From the NCBI RefSeq assembly GCF_001274725.1, contig NZ_LGUF01000007.1, positions 3,258,326 to 3,322,325 on the forward strand: DNA of 64,000 nucleotides, in the 5' to 3' direction. Of the stretch, positions 27,025 to 35,502 are shown piece after piece. Under the pieces are notes generated by a model. It had not been told where the DNA came from. It made no database searches and saw only the letters and a program-made list of their open reading frames with translations. The stretch's first letter is position 1. Each line of letters opens with the position of its first letter. The translations under genes were made by a program, and so were the position numbers. The stretch is from Sporosarcina globispora. GTDB taxonomy: Bacteria; Bacillota; Bacilli; Bacillales; Cytobacillaceae.

Positions 27025-27066
27025 GTTAACTGGTTTTATTTTATGGTTAACTCAAATTTTTGTCAA
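27025..27066 (-). promoter_or_regulatory. BirA-type operator and promoter of yhfUTS
   Basis: On the minus strand TTGACA (27066-27061), 17 bp, TAAAAT (27043-27038). Two GTTAAC boxes at 27025-27030 and 27046-27051 are separated by 15 bp, the spacing of Bacillus BirA operators, and cover the -10 region. Confidence 0.85.
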
Positions 27067-27110
27067 CTTGATAAAATTATAGTTTACATTATTATTTTAT
27101 TTTAATTTAA

Positions 27111-27124
27111 AGTGATTAATCACT
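27111..27124. promoter_or_regulatory. Palindrome AGTGATTAATCACT, possible operator
   Basis: A perfect 14-bp palindrome. Its TGATTAATCA core recurs just downstream of the esterase promoter at 27385-27394. Confidence 0.4.
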
Positions 27125-27353
27125 GAAATTAGGCCTTCACATAATGGGAAATATATATACTTAACGGAATGTCTTATTAAGGATAGAATTCCTCCTTCAG
27201 AAAATGTAAAATAATAGTATAAAAGGGTTTTTCAGGAGGGAATATGCACATTATCTTTTTTATCAGAAAAAGGGAAGGATCTTAGTAAGAACACTTTCCT
27301 TGGTTTAACCGCTCAGTTCGTTTCGGGCGGTATTTATATATATTAATTACAAG

Positions 27354-27394
27354 TTGACAGGTCGGAATAGTGGGTTATATAATGTGATTAATCA
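27354..27394 (+). promoter_or_regulatory. Promoter of the carboxylesterase gene with operator-like palindrome
   Basis: TTGACA (27354-27359), 18 bp, TATAAT (27378-27383), then GTGATTAATCA at about +1. A hairpin ACCGC...GCGGT lies just before it (27307-27331). No gene is seen in 27067-27413. Confidence 0.75.
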
Positions 27395-27416
27395 ATTCTG
27401 AGGGAGGAACTTTGTG

Positions 27417-28181
27417 ATGAAAGAACGTTATCCAGTTTTAAACGGTGCAGAATCATTTTATTATGAAGGCAATGAGATCGGGATTTTGATCACACATGGG
27501 TTTCTTGGGACTCCCCAGAGTGTGCGTTTTTTAGGAGAGTCATTTGCAAAACTTGGCTATACCATCTTTGCTCCTAGACTTAAGGGCCATGGCACTCATT
27601 ATAAAGATATGGAAAACACCTCTTATGAGGACTGGTATGCCGAAGCAGAAAAGGGTTATCAATTTTTAAAAGAAAAATGCTCATCTGTTTATGCTGCAGG
27701 GCAATCGATGGGTGGCGCATTGACATTATGGCTGGCTGGTGAATACCCCGAAATTGCAGGTATTGTGTTGATAAATGCGGCTCTTCGGGTTCCATGTTAT
27801 GAATATTTGAAAGGGAAAACAAATCCCAGGTATATTGATGAGGGTGCACCTGACATTAAAAAAGAGGGGGTGGAGGAAATTACGTACGGGAAAGTTCCGG
27901 TCCCCTCCATCTTCGAATTGCAGAAGATCATGGAAAGAACACCAGTCTTATTGCCTTCCATTAAAACACCTGTATTAGGCTTTAAGTCGATTGAAGATCA
28001 TGTGGTGCCTGCAGCGTGTACAGATTTTATTTTGGAGAAGATTGGCTCTGCGAAAAAGAAAGCTATATCGCTTTATAACTCCTATCATGTGGCATCCATG
28101 GACCATGATAATGAAAAGATTGTTAACATAACTCATCAGTATATCCAAAAGAATCAGGTAGATAGCTTGTCCCTTGTGTAG
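27417..28181 (+). CDS. Alpha/beta-hydrolase carboxylesterase / monoacylglycerol lipase-like
   Basis: 254 aa. The oxyanion HG is in ILITHGFLGTPQS, the nucleophile Ser in YAAGQSMGGAL near residue 97, Asp in KSIEDHVVP, and His in NSYHVASMDHD. This matches the Est30/YvaK-type carboxylesterases of Bacillus, which hydrolyse short-chain esters and monoacylglycerols in the cytosol. ATG 27417 is preferred; GTG 27414 is also possible, both behind GGGAGG. It has its own strong promoter and terminator. Confidence 0.88.
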   Translation: MKERYPVLNGAESFYYEGNEIGILITHGFLGTPQSVRFLGESFAKLGYTIFAPRLKGHGTHYKDMENTSYEDWYAEAEKGYQFLKEKCSSVYAAGQSMGGALTLWLAGEYPEIAGIVLINAALRVPCYEYLKGKTNPRYIDEGAPDIKKEGVEEITYGKVPVPSIFELQKIMERTPVLLPSIKTPVLGFKSIEDHVVPAACTDFILEKIGSAKKKAISLYNSYHVASMDHDNEKIVNITHQYIQKNQVDSLSLV

Positions 28182-28195
28182 GGACAGGCTTTTTT
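28164..28195 (+). terminator. Terminator of the esterase gene
   Basis: AGCTTGTCCC-ttgtgta-GGGACAGGCT followed by TTTTT; it overlaps the last codons. Confidence 0.85.
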
Positions 28196-28292
28196 CATGT
28201 TATGAAACATTTTTAAACATGACACCGTATAAAAGAAGAGGGTATTCAGTCAGTATTAAAGAATAATACCGTACATCTTACTTGGGAAGAAG

Positions 28293-29918
28293 ATGATGGA
28301 AATGAAGGCGAAAAGTAAATTGCTCCGCATGTACAAAGTGTTTTCTTTGGCACTTCTCATTTTGATGCAGATTTACTGGTATAAATGGACCCGAAAATCA
28401 GAAACAGAATGGGAAAAATTATGGTCAAGCATCGGGAAAAGATTCCGGACTACACTTTTTGAATTAGAAGGGCTGCTGATAAAGATTGGTCAGTTCATCA
28501 GTATTCGTTCTGATTTGCTTCCAAATGCTTTCATCCAGGAGCTTCAAGACCTGACCGATAAGGTTCCGTCATCGGAATGGTCTGAAGTTCAGAGGATTTT
28601 AAATGAAGAGTGGGGGAGCGAGCTCTCTAAAAAGGTGGTCGCAATTGAAAAAGAAGCAATAGCATCAGCTTCGATTGGAGAGGTATATAAAGGCGCTCTG
28701 CAGGACGGCTCGATTGTCGCCATTAAAGTGCAGCGTCCAGATATTCAATCAATCGTCCATTCCGACTTCCGGACCCTAAGTATTCTTGTCTGGTTTGCGG
28801 ATCGGTTTGTCCCTATTCCTAAGGGATTCATTAATATAAAAGTCCTGTTTCAGGAGCTTAAGCAGGTTATTGGGCGGGAGCTTGACTTTACAAAGGAAAA
28901 GGATACCTTGCTTTATTTTAAGGAGCGATTTAAAGAAAATGAGATGGTTAAAATTCCCGACGTGCATCAGGAGCTTTGCACCTCAAAAGTGCTTGTGATG
29001 GAATGGGTGGAGGGAAAAAGATTCAATGATTCAGCAGCGGTTGAAAAGCTTGAGATATCCCGTCAGGATCTGGCCCGTCGTTTGATGAAGATCTTCCTGC
29101 CGCAATGGCTGGAACCTGGAATGTTTCATGCCGATCCTCATCCAGGAAATGTGCTGTTCACAAGGGAGGGACGGATCATTCTTCTCGATTTCGGCATGAC
29201 AGGAGAAATTTCAAAAAAAGATGCAGTCTCTTTTCAGAGTTTAATTGAATCCATTCTCGCTAAAAACTACAGTAAAGCAGTCGAATGTCTGTCACAGCTA
29301 GGATTTTTGCTGCCGGAAGCAAATGCGGGAACAATGGAGAAGCTGCTGTCAGAATGGATGGCATTTGACCTTTCTCAGTTAAAGGATAAGGATATAGTGG
29401 CTCTTAAGCTTGAACTGAATGATCTGATTGCTGCTCTTCCGATCCAGGTGCCAACCCGCTTTGTATTCCTGGGCAGGTCATTTATGACAATAGAAGGGAT
29501 AGTTCGAAATCTGACACCAGATGAAGATCTCCTTAAGCTTGGCAAGCCGGTTTTTACAGAATGGCTAAGCTCACAGGGGAATAAATGGTCATTTATATGG
29601 AGCGTCATCCAATCTCAGCCGCTCTTTAAAATCTTCCATTCAGCTGTGGAATTCCTTGAAACACCGCGTAAATTGGAAAAAATGAAAGAGACTGGGCAAA
29701 GAAGGGAGTTTCGGTTTGCGATCTATGAAAATCGGAAAAAGCAGCTTTTTCAGCTGTTTATGCTAGGTTTAACTGGGGCAGGCTTGGGCATTTATATAGA
29801 AAAAACGCTGATCATGCAGCTATCCGCAGGCATAGCTGCCATTGCGCTAACAGGGTATTGCGTGAATAGCTGGAGACTGGGAAAATGGCTGAAATATATG
29901 CCGGAAAAACGGAGATAA
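28293..29918 (+). CDS. ABC1/UbiB (AarF)-family atypical kinase
   Basis: 541 aa. The KxGQ motif (LLIKIGQFISIRSDLLP, about residue 62), an Ala-rich nucleotide loop (IASASIGEVYKG), VAIKVQRP with the ATP Lys, FHADPHPGNVL catalytic loop and ILLDFGMTG metal motif identify the ABC1/ADCK/UbiB family. Two C-terminal transmembrane helices (about 490-530) anchor it. Family members support isoprenoid-quinone synthesis through ATPase activity. The start lies in ATGATGGAAATG behind GGAAGAAG, so the exact codon is uncertain. Confidence 0.88.
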   Translation: MMEMKAKSKLLRMYKVFSLALLILMQIYWYKWTRKSETEWEKLWSSIGKRFRTTLFELEGLLIKIGQFISIRSDLLPNAFIQELQDLTDKVPSSEWSEVQRILNEEWGSELSKKVVAIEKEAIASASIGEVYKGALQDGSIVAIKVQRPDIQSIVHSDFRTLSILVWFADRFVPIPKGFINIKVLFQELKQVIGRELDFTKEKDTLLYFKERFKENEMVKIPDVHQELCTSKVLVMEWVEGKRFNDSAAVEKLEISRQDLARRLMKIFLPQWLEPGMFHADPHPGNVLFTREGRIILLDFGMTGEISKKDAVSFQSLIESILAKNYSKAVECLSQLGFLLPEANAGTMEKLLSEWMAFDLSQLKDKDIVALKLELNDLIAALPIQVPTRFVFLGRSFMTIEGIVRNLTPDEDLLKLGKPVFTEWLSSQGNKWSFIWSVIQSQPLFKIFHSAVEFLETPRKLEKMKETGQRREFRFAIYENRKKQLFQLFMLGLTGAGLGIYIEKTLIMQLSAGIAAIALTGYCVNSWRLGKWLKYMPEKRR

Positions 29919-29922
29919 TTGT

Positions 29923-29946
29923 AAGAGCCATTATTGGCTCTTTTTC
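29923..29946 (+). terminator. Terminator of the UbiB-like gene
   Basis: AGAGCCA-tta-TTGGCTCTTTTT. Confidence 0.85.
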
Positions 29947-30028
29947 ACTATTTTGATATATTACCAGCCAGGTTATGATAAAATAATTAGTCAGGTAAAC
30001 AATTATTTGGTAAAGGAGAGTACTCAAT

Positions 30029-30991
30029 GTGCTATTTCAATTAAATAAACAGCTGGAGAAAATGATGCCATTGATTACTCCAATCAGCGTCGTTGTTGGT
30101 GTTATGCTCGCTGGCTATATTAAAGAATTTTCCTTTATCATTCCTTGGGTTTTTGCGTTTATGACGTTTTCCGGGAGTCTGAATTCGAGTTTTAGCAGCT
30201 TAAAGGAAATCATTCATCATCCAAAGCCGCTTTTTCTCATTTTGTTTTTGCTTCATATTTTAATGCCTCTATTTGCATGGAGCACCGGTAAACTTGCGTT
30301 CGGTGAGGATTCACTAACCATTACCGGGCTGGTTTTGGCTATGGCCATTCCGACCGGCATATCCAGCTTCATATGGGTTTCCATTTATCGCGGCAATATT
30401 CCGCTTACATTGTCTATCATTCTGGTAGATGCCTTTCTGTCACCATTTATTGTTCCGCTGACATTGTCGGTGTTTTTTCAGAAATCTGTAGAGATTGTTG
30501 CAGTGCCAATAATGGCTGGGTTATTCGGCATGATTGTTCTGCCTTCATTCCTTGGAATGGTCTTCAACCAATTTGCAGGAAAAGGTGCTGCGACCTTAAG
30601 CGGCCGCCTCGCTCCTTTTTCAAAGCTGGGCATGGCCATTGTGGTTATGCTCAATGGTGCTGTCGTTGCGCCGTATTTGAAAGAGGTAAATCTTAAATTG
30701 GTTCTCATCGGAATCACCGTATTTTGTGTGGCGTTTATGGGCTATCTAATATCTTTCATCATCGCAAATTTGCTGAAGTACGATCAGGGCACGACTGTTG
30801 CAGTTACGTTTAATGGAGGGATGCGGAATATAAGCGTTGGTTCTGTTCTGGCAGTGACTTATTTTCCAGCACCAGTGGCCGTTCCTGTTGTTATCGGCAT
30901 GCTCTTTCAGCAGGTATTGGCGTCCCTGTATGGGATTATTATGAAGCGTTATTTCAGCAGGAAAGTTCTTCAGGAAGGTCATACTTTGTAA
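30029..30991 (+). CDS. BASS-family (bile acid:Na+ symporter-like) transporter
   Basis: 320 aa, ten hydrophobic helices. Features of the BASS superfamily: FAFMTFSGSLNSSF early, AMAIPTGISSFIWVSIYRGN near residue 108 (the first crossover helix), and VTFNGGMRNISVGSVLAVTYF near 252 (the second). The substrate is unknown; relatives import organic anions such as pantoate or pyruvate. The start is GTG 30029 with AAAGGAGAG upstream; the overlapping ATG leads to an immediate stop. Monocistronic. Confidence 0.85.
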   Translation: MLFQLNKQLEKMMPLITPISVVVGVMLAGYIKEFSFIIPWVFAFMTFSGSLNSSFSSLKEIIHHPKPLFLILFLLHILMPLFAWSTGKLAFGEDSLTITGLVLAMAIPTGISSFIWVSIYRGNIPLTLSIILVDAFLSPFIVPLTLSVFFQKSVEIVAVPIMAGLFGMIVLPSFLGMVFNQFAGKGAATLSGRLAPFSKLGMAIVVMLNGAVVAPYLKEVNLKLVLIGITVFCVAFMGYLISFIIANLLKYDQGTTVAVTFNGGMRNISVGSVLAVTYFPAPVAVPVVIGMLFQQVLASLYGIIMKRYFSRKVLQEGHTL

Positions 30992-30996
30992 GATTT

Positions 30997-31022
30997 AAGC
31001 TCCTGTTTCAGGAGCTTTTTTA
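30997..31022 (+). terminator. Terminator of the BASS transporter gene
   Basis: AAGCTCCTG-ttt-CAGGAGCTTTTTT. Confidence 0.9.
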
Positions 31023-31086
31023 GTTTGCAGATATGGAATATGATCAATGATTCAAATTGCAAATAAATATGTGGCTAAATTAACCT

Positions 31087-31225
31087 TCCGAACATAAAAT
31101 TTAGCTATCCGCACATAAAAAAGCGTTATGCGCACATAAATATTTTTATCTGCACTTAAAAACGTGGTATCCGCACATAAAAATTTTTTTCAATATAAAA
31201 GAGTGCCATCCGCATACAAAAAATG
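31087..31225. repeat. Degenerate 21-bp direct repeat array (copy 2 of 3)
   Basis: Units TCCGAACATAAAATTTAGCT (31087), TCCGCACATAAAAAAGCGTT (31108), TGCGCACATAAATATTTTTA (31129), CTGCACTTAAAAACGTGGT (31150), TCCGCACATAAAAATT (31170) and TCCGCATACAAAAAA (31209). The first three are spaced exactly 21 bp. Consensus TCCGCACATAAA plus a variable tail ending TTA/CTA. There is no coding potential here; the gap 31023-31432 holds only this array and the start region of yabR. Confidence 0.8.
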
Positions 31226-31432
31226 TATCACCATTAATAATTTCCTCGCGAGAATTAATTTAATGGCTGAACAAGCTATTAAATACATAATTTTTAACAA
31301 ATTTGAACAAAAAATATGATTTTAACCCTGATTTTACCCGGTTGAATATCGGGGAGATATCGCCGGCATTGAAATTATCCTAAAAAAAAGTTATAATAAG
31401 ACGTTGTTAACACTACCAAGGGGGAAGTTTTT

Positions 31433-31885
31433 TTGTCAATCGAAATTGGAAGTAAGGTACAAGGAAAAGTAACAGGTATTACAAATTTCGGAGCTTTCGT
31501 CGAGTTGCCAGGCGGAACGACAGGTCTTGTTCACATTAGTGAGGTAGCTGACAGCTATGTCAAAGATGTGAATGAGCATTTAAAAGTTGGCGATGAGGTA
31601 ACTGTTAAAGTGCTTAGCGAGAAGGAAGGCAAAATTGCTCTATCCATCAAAAAAGCGGTGGACAGACCGGAAGGCCAATCTTCTTATTCTCAGCGCCCAC
31701 CGCGCCAGGGAAGAGATGATCGCCGCGGCGGATCAAGAGATTTCCGTCCTAAAGGAAACTTTAAGCCGAAGGAAAGCTTTGAAGACAAAATGGCAAAGTT
31801 CTTAAAATCAAGTGAAGAAAATATTTCTTCATTGAAGCGCAATACTGAAGGAAAGCGGGGCGGCCGAGGCGGACGTCGCGGATAA
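31433..31885 (+). CDS. yabR: S1-domain RNA-binding protein YabR-like
   Basis: 150 aa. Residues 1-75 are an S1 OB-fold (GSKVQGKVTGITNFGAFVEL, GLVHISEVADSYVKDV, KIALSIKKAVDRPE), nearly the YabR sequence as I remember it. The tail is an Arg/Gly-rich disordered region (RRGGSRDFRPKG, GKRGGRGGRRG) typical of RNA-binding extensions. YabR/CvfD proteins bind ribosomes or mRNA in stress. TTG start after AAGGGGGAAG. It is monocistronic here and converges on RNase J, another RNA factor. Confidence 0.82.
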   Translation: MSIEIGSKVQGKVTGITNFGAFVELPGGTTGLVHISEVADSYVKDVNEHLKVGDEVTVKVLSEKEGKIALSIKKAVDRPEGQSSYSQRPPRQGRDDRRGGSRDFRPKGNFKPKESFEDKMAKFLKSSEENISSLKRNTEGKRGGRGGRRG

Positions 31886-31901
31886 GCTGCCCTTTAGATA
31901 A

Positions 31902-31932
31902 AGGCAAGCCAATTACGGCTTGCCTCTTTTCG
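31902..31932. terminator. Terminator between yabR and the RNase J gene
   Basis: AGGCAAGCC-aattac-GGCTTGCCT followed by CTTTT. Confidence 0.8.
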
Positions 31933-31933
31933 T

Positions 31934-33607
31934 TTAGATTTCGATAATTATAGGGAGAATCATTGGCTTTCGTTTTGTTTTTTCAAATAAATACTGCCCA
32001 AGTGATTTCTTAATGCTCTGCTTGATTACATTCCATTGGCTTTTATCCTGTTCTGGAAGATCGTTGACTGTCTTTTCGACGATCCGGTTTATTTCTCTCA
32101 AGAGATCCTCCGATTCCCTAGCGTATACAAACCCTCTGGAGATTGTATCTGGCTTCGAAATCATCTTTCGCTCACTCTTGCTCATGGTTAGCACAATCAC
32201 AATCATGCCATCCTCGGACAGCTGTTTTCTGTCCCGGAGCACGATGCTGCCAATATCACCAACACCCACTCCATCAACATAGGTATCTCCGGCAGGTACC
32301 CGTCTTGTCTGGCGTGCTTCTCCGTACTCAATATCGACGACATCCCCATTTTTAATAATAAAAGTATGTCCTTTTTCAACACCGATGGATTCGGCAAGCA
32401 ATTTATGATGGTGAAGCATTCTGTATTCACCGTGAATCGGGATAAAGTATTTCGGCTTCATCAATGTGAGCATAAGCTTTAAATCCTCCTGGTAGCCGTG
32501 GCCCGACACATGCATCCCTGTTGAGCTTCCTGAACCATATATCACACGGGCTCCCAGTTTGAACAGGTTGTCAATGATTTTAGAGACATCGCGTTCGTTT
32601 CCAGGGATTGGGGATGCAGCAAAAATCACGGTATCATCAGGATGAATCTCTGCATCACGGTAATTTCCGGTTGAAAGGCGAGAAAGGGCAGCCATCGGCT
32701 CACCCTGGCTCCCGGTACATAGTATGCACACCTTTTCAGGAGCCAGATTCATTGCTTCTCTTGGATTTACAATCATTCCCTCGGGAACTGTCAGGTATCC
32801 CCGCTCAATAGCTACATCCACGACATTTACCATACTTCGGCCAAGCAGGACAAGCTTTCTGTTTGTTTTAATCGCGGCAGTCACCACTTGCTGAACACGA
32901 CTCACATTAGATGCAAAGGTTGAGATGATGATTTTGCGGGGGGCTTTCCTAAATGCTTCCTCAATGTTCTCCCCGACAATATGTTCTGTTGGCGAAAAGC
33001 CAGTCCGCTCAGCGTTTGTGCTCTCTGAAAGAAGGGCTAGTACTCCACATCGCCCAATATCTGCCATTCTATGGATATCAGCATGTTCCTGATTTACAGG
33101 AGTTAAGTCAAATTTAAAATCGCCGGTGTGGACAACATTGCCCTCTGGTGTCTTGAAAACAATTCCCAGACAGTCTGGTATGCTGTGATTCACCTTGAAA
33201 AAACTGATATCCATTTCACCAAATTCAAGGCAAGAGTCAGAATCAATGCTTATAAGCTCTGAATCACCAAGCAGCCGATGCTCCATAAGCTTTAATTCAA
33301 TGAGCCCCAGGGTAAAACGGGTTGCATAAACAGGCATATTGATTTTCTTGAGGAGATAGGCAACCCCGCCGATATGATCCTCATGCCCATGAGTTACAAT
33401 CAGTGCACGGATCTTCTCCCGGTTTTCCTCTAGGTATGTGATATCCGGGATGATCAAATCGATCCCCAATAATGTCTCGTCAGGAAATTTCCCTCCAGCA
33501 TCTATTACGACAATATCGTCATGGTATTGAATCACATACATGTTTTTTCCGATTTCGTTTATCCCGCCCAGAGAAAATATGGATAACAGCTTTCCGTTTG
33601 ACTCCAT
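31934..33607 (-). CDS. Ribonuclease J
   Basis: 557 aa metallo-beta-lactamase/beta-CASP ribonuclease. The zinc motif HGHEDHIGG lies near residue 75, NHSIPDCLGIVF and HTGDFKFD follow, the beta-CASP segment SGHGYQEDLKLML is present, and the C-terminal domain ends KTKRKPMILPIIIEI as in RnjA/RnjB. The start is ATG 33607 (MESNGKLLSIF), since GGGAGGATTTAC precedes it. Whether it is rnjA, rnjB or a third copy cannot be decided here. It performs 5' exonuclease and endonuclease steps in mRNA decay and rRNA maturation. Confidence 0.9.
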   Translation of the reverse strand: MESNGKLLSIFSLGGINEIGKNMYVIQYHDDIVVIDAGGKFPDETLLGIDLIIPDITYLEENREKIRALIVTHGHEDHIGGVAYLLKKINMPVYATRFTLGLIELKLMEHRLLGDSELISIDSDSCLEFGEMDISFFKVNHSIPDCLGIVFKTPEGNVVHTGDFKFDLTPVNQEHADIHRMADIGRCGVLALLSESTNAERTGFSPTEHIVGENIEEAFRKAPRKIIISTFASNVSRVQQVVTAAIKTNRKLVLLGRSMVNVVDVAIERGYLTVPEGMIVNPREAMNLAPEKVCILCTGSQGEPMAALSRLSTGNYRDAEIHPDDTVIFAASPIPGNERDVSKIIDNLFKLGARVIYGSGSSTGMHVSGHGYQEDLKLMLTLMKPKYFIPIHGEYRMLHHHKLLAESIGVEKGHTFIIKNGDVVDIEYGEARQTRRVPAGDTYVDGVGVGDIGSIVLRDRKQLSEDGMIVIVLTMSKSERKMISKPDTISRGFVYARESEDLLREINRIVEKTVNDLPEQDKSQWNVIKQSIKKSLGQYLFEKTKRKPMILPIIIEI

Positions 33608-33896
33608 ATGTAAATCCTCCCACTGTAAGATTTTTCTTAGCATTCCCATTTGGATGTCTGACATGTAGGAAAGTGAGAAAAAATCTGCGCCGAATCGGTG
33701 ACAAAAGACTTAACGGTGCCTGGTGACCATCAGTAAAGCTCCAAAAGTGTTCAAGCACTGAAATTCTTCAAGAAAATTACGGCATCATTATCCAACGGAA
33801 GACTGTTTTTTGAACATGCTTTGCACGATATTAAGGAAGAAAAGGTAATGGCGTAAAAAAGCTGCATTTTATTCCTTTAAATCAGCGAATTAATTA

Positions 33897-33925
33897 TTGA
33901 CATAAAATACTGGAGAATGCATAAT
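33897..33925 (+). promoter_or_regulatory. Promoter of the T-box/proBA transcript
   Basis: TTGACA (33897-33902), 17 bp, CATAAT (33920-33925). The gap 33608-33896 shows no gene. Confidence 0.75.
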
Positions 33926-33931
33926 AATTCT

Positions 33932-34196
33932 AATTATAAGAAGATATCAAAAGCTATGACAGGGAACCAGTAAGTAGAACTCAGGCAAGAAGAGAGCGGG
34001 ATTCACCGGCTGAAAGATCCTGCAGCCTGCAAAGCTATTGAACCTAGCCCTTGAGCTGCCAGGCAAACCTGGCCGAGATCCCTGCGTTAAAGGATTTTCA
34101 AAGCGGGCACTTGCTGTGTGAAGTGCCAATGAAGGTGGTACCGCGAAAGACAAAGCTCTTCCGTCCTTTTTTATAGGGATGGGAGGGCTTTTTTTA
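33932..34196 (+). ncRNA. T-box leader, proline specifier, controlling proBA
   Basis: Stem I elements AGTAGAACTCAGG and AGAGAGCGGG are followed by GGCTGAAAG. A specifier CCT (Pro) appears in GAACCTAGCC, and the conserved T-box AAGGTGGTACCGCG lies at 34133-34146. A terminator AAGCTCTTCCGTCC ... GGGATGGGAGGGCTTTTTTT closes it (34154-34196). Uncharged tRNA-Pro should stabilise the antiterminator and allow proBA expression. Confidence 0.92.
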
Positions 34197-34231
34197 TTAC
34201 AATTTAAGAAAATATTTTGAACTTCGAGAAC

Positions 34232-34353
34232 TGTCTAGCTCCAGCGCCTACCCCCTCGAGGTCACAAGCCGATCCTCCCAAAAAGGCAAAGGACGCCTTT
34301 CCGGGAGGCCCGTCTTGTGCTTGTCGGGGGTGGGCAAGGCGCTTGCGCTTTTC
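34232..34353. repeat. Long imperfect hairpin repeat (MITE/REP-like) between T-box and proB
   Basis: About 120 bp starting CTGTCTAGCTCCAGCGCC and ending GGCGCTTGCGCTTTTC. The arms pair: AGCGCC with GGCGCT, CACAAG with CTTGTG, and CCTCCC plus AAGGC with GCCTTT and GGGAGG around a short AAAGGAC loop. I recall this element as a common dispersed repeat in Bacillus genomes. It lengthens the proBA leader after the T-box terminator. Confidence 0.75.
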
Positions 34354-34371
34354 TCATAGGTGGTGACTCCT

Positions 34372-35502
34372 GTGAAAAGGGAACGGATTGTTGTAAAAAT
34401 TGGAAGCAGTTCGCTGACAAATATGAATGGAGGACTGTGCATTGAAAAGCTGGAGGAACATGCAGCTGCCCTTTCTCGGCTGAAAGAGAAGGGACATGAA
34501 GTGATCTTAATATCATCCGGAGCAGTTGCTGCAGGGTTTGCGGATCTTGGCTATCCTTCACGCCCAGTGACGATAGCCGGAAAACAGGCTGCCGCCGCTG
34601 TCGGTCAAGGACTGTTAATGCAGGGATATACAGAAGAATTAAAGAAGCATGGCATCGTTGCGGCGCAATTGCTGCTGACAAGGCAAAACTTCCTGCACAA
34701 GGAGCAATACCAAAATGCCCATGCCACATTGTCTGAATTATTAAAACGGAATGTCCTGCCAATCATTAATGAAAATGACTCTGTATCGATTGAAGAGCTG
34801 GCCTTCGGTGATAACGATATGCTGTCCGCGCTTGTCAGCGGCCTGATTCAGGCACAGCGCCTCATTATACTGACCGATGTGAACGGGATCTATGATTCAA
34901 ATCCCCGCACTAATACCGATGCAAAAAAGTTTAATTATATTGCAGATATAACGGAAGACCTGATGAATGCTGCTGCAGGAACCTCTTCTAAAGTGGGAAC
35001 CGGCGGAATGGTGACGAAGCTAGCGGCTGCCAGGACAGCATTGGCACTGGGTGTGCAAGTATTTATAGGGGTGGGAAATGGGCCGGAAAAGCTGATTGAG
35101 ATCCTCGAAGGCAAAGGGGATGGGACTTATATTGGAGCCAGCTCGCAGCCAATTGTCAAAACCTCGAAGCAGTGGCTTGCGATGCACTCTGTTCCGAATG
35201 GGAAAATTGAAGTGGATCATGGAGCTGCACAGGCCATTTCAACTCAGGGAAAAAGCCTCCTGCCTGCAGGCGTCACTGACATTACCGGCCATTTTCAAGT
35301 TCATGATGTCGTGGAAGTGATTGGACCAAAAGGAGATATGATCGGCAAAGGGCAGGTTAATTTCTCATCCGATGAGCTGCGGGTCATTAAAGGATTGTCC
35401 AGTTCGGAAGCAATGCAGATAGCTGGAAGCGATCGCCGGGTAGTCATCCACCGCGATCATTGGGTAAGCCAAAAAAGAAAGGAGAAAAGTTCATGGAATT
35501 AA
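34372..35502 (+). CDS. proB: Glutamate 5-kinase
   Basis: 376 aa. The amino-acid kinase domain begins [20 protein letters not shown]/glutamate loops include [17 protein letters not shown] and [11 protein letters not shown], then [13 protein letters not shown] domain occupies the C-terminal 80 residues (from about [13 protein letters not shown]), as in full-length ProB. It phosphorylates glutamate, the first step to proline. The start is GTG 34372, with AGGTGG 8 nt upstream. Controlled by the proline T-box; overlaps proA by 10 bp. Confidence 0.93.
   Translation: MKRERIVVKIGSSSLTNMNGGLCIEKLEEHAAALSRLKEKGHEVILISSGAVAAGFADLGYPSRPVTIAGKQAAAAVGQGLLMQGYTEELKKHGIVAAQLLLTRQNFLHKEQYQNAHATLSELLKRNVLPIINENDSVSIEELAFGDNDMLSALVSGLIQAQRLIILTDVNGIYDSNPRTNTDAKKFNYIADITEDLMNAAAGTSSKVGTGGMVTKLAAARTALALGVQVFIGVGNGPEKLIEILEGKGDGTYIGASSQPIVKTSKQWLAMHSVPNGKIEVDHGAAQAISTQGKSLLPAGVTDITGHFQVHDVVEVIGPKGDMIGKGQVNFSSDELRVIKGLSSSEAMQIAGSDRRVVIHRDHWVSQKRKEKSSWN

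Noticed and set aside
31087..31225. CRISPR array
   Set aside because: Repeats are only 20-21 bp apart with degenerate cores and no unique 30-40 bp spacers or cas genes.
33760..33856. Gene tail decoding to SNGRLFFEHALHDIKEEKVM
   Set aside because: It looks protein-like but has no start, no ribosome site and no recognised family; possibly an old remnant, too weak to list.
33947..34153. Minus-strand open frame over the T-box
   Set aside because: It is antisense to a structured leader with all T-box landmarks; no ribosome site.
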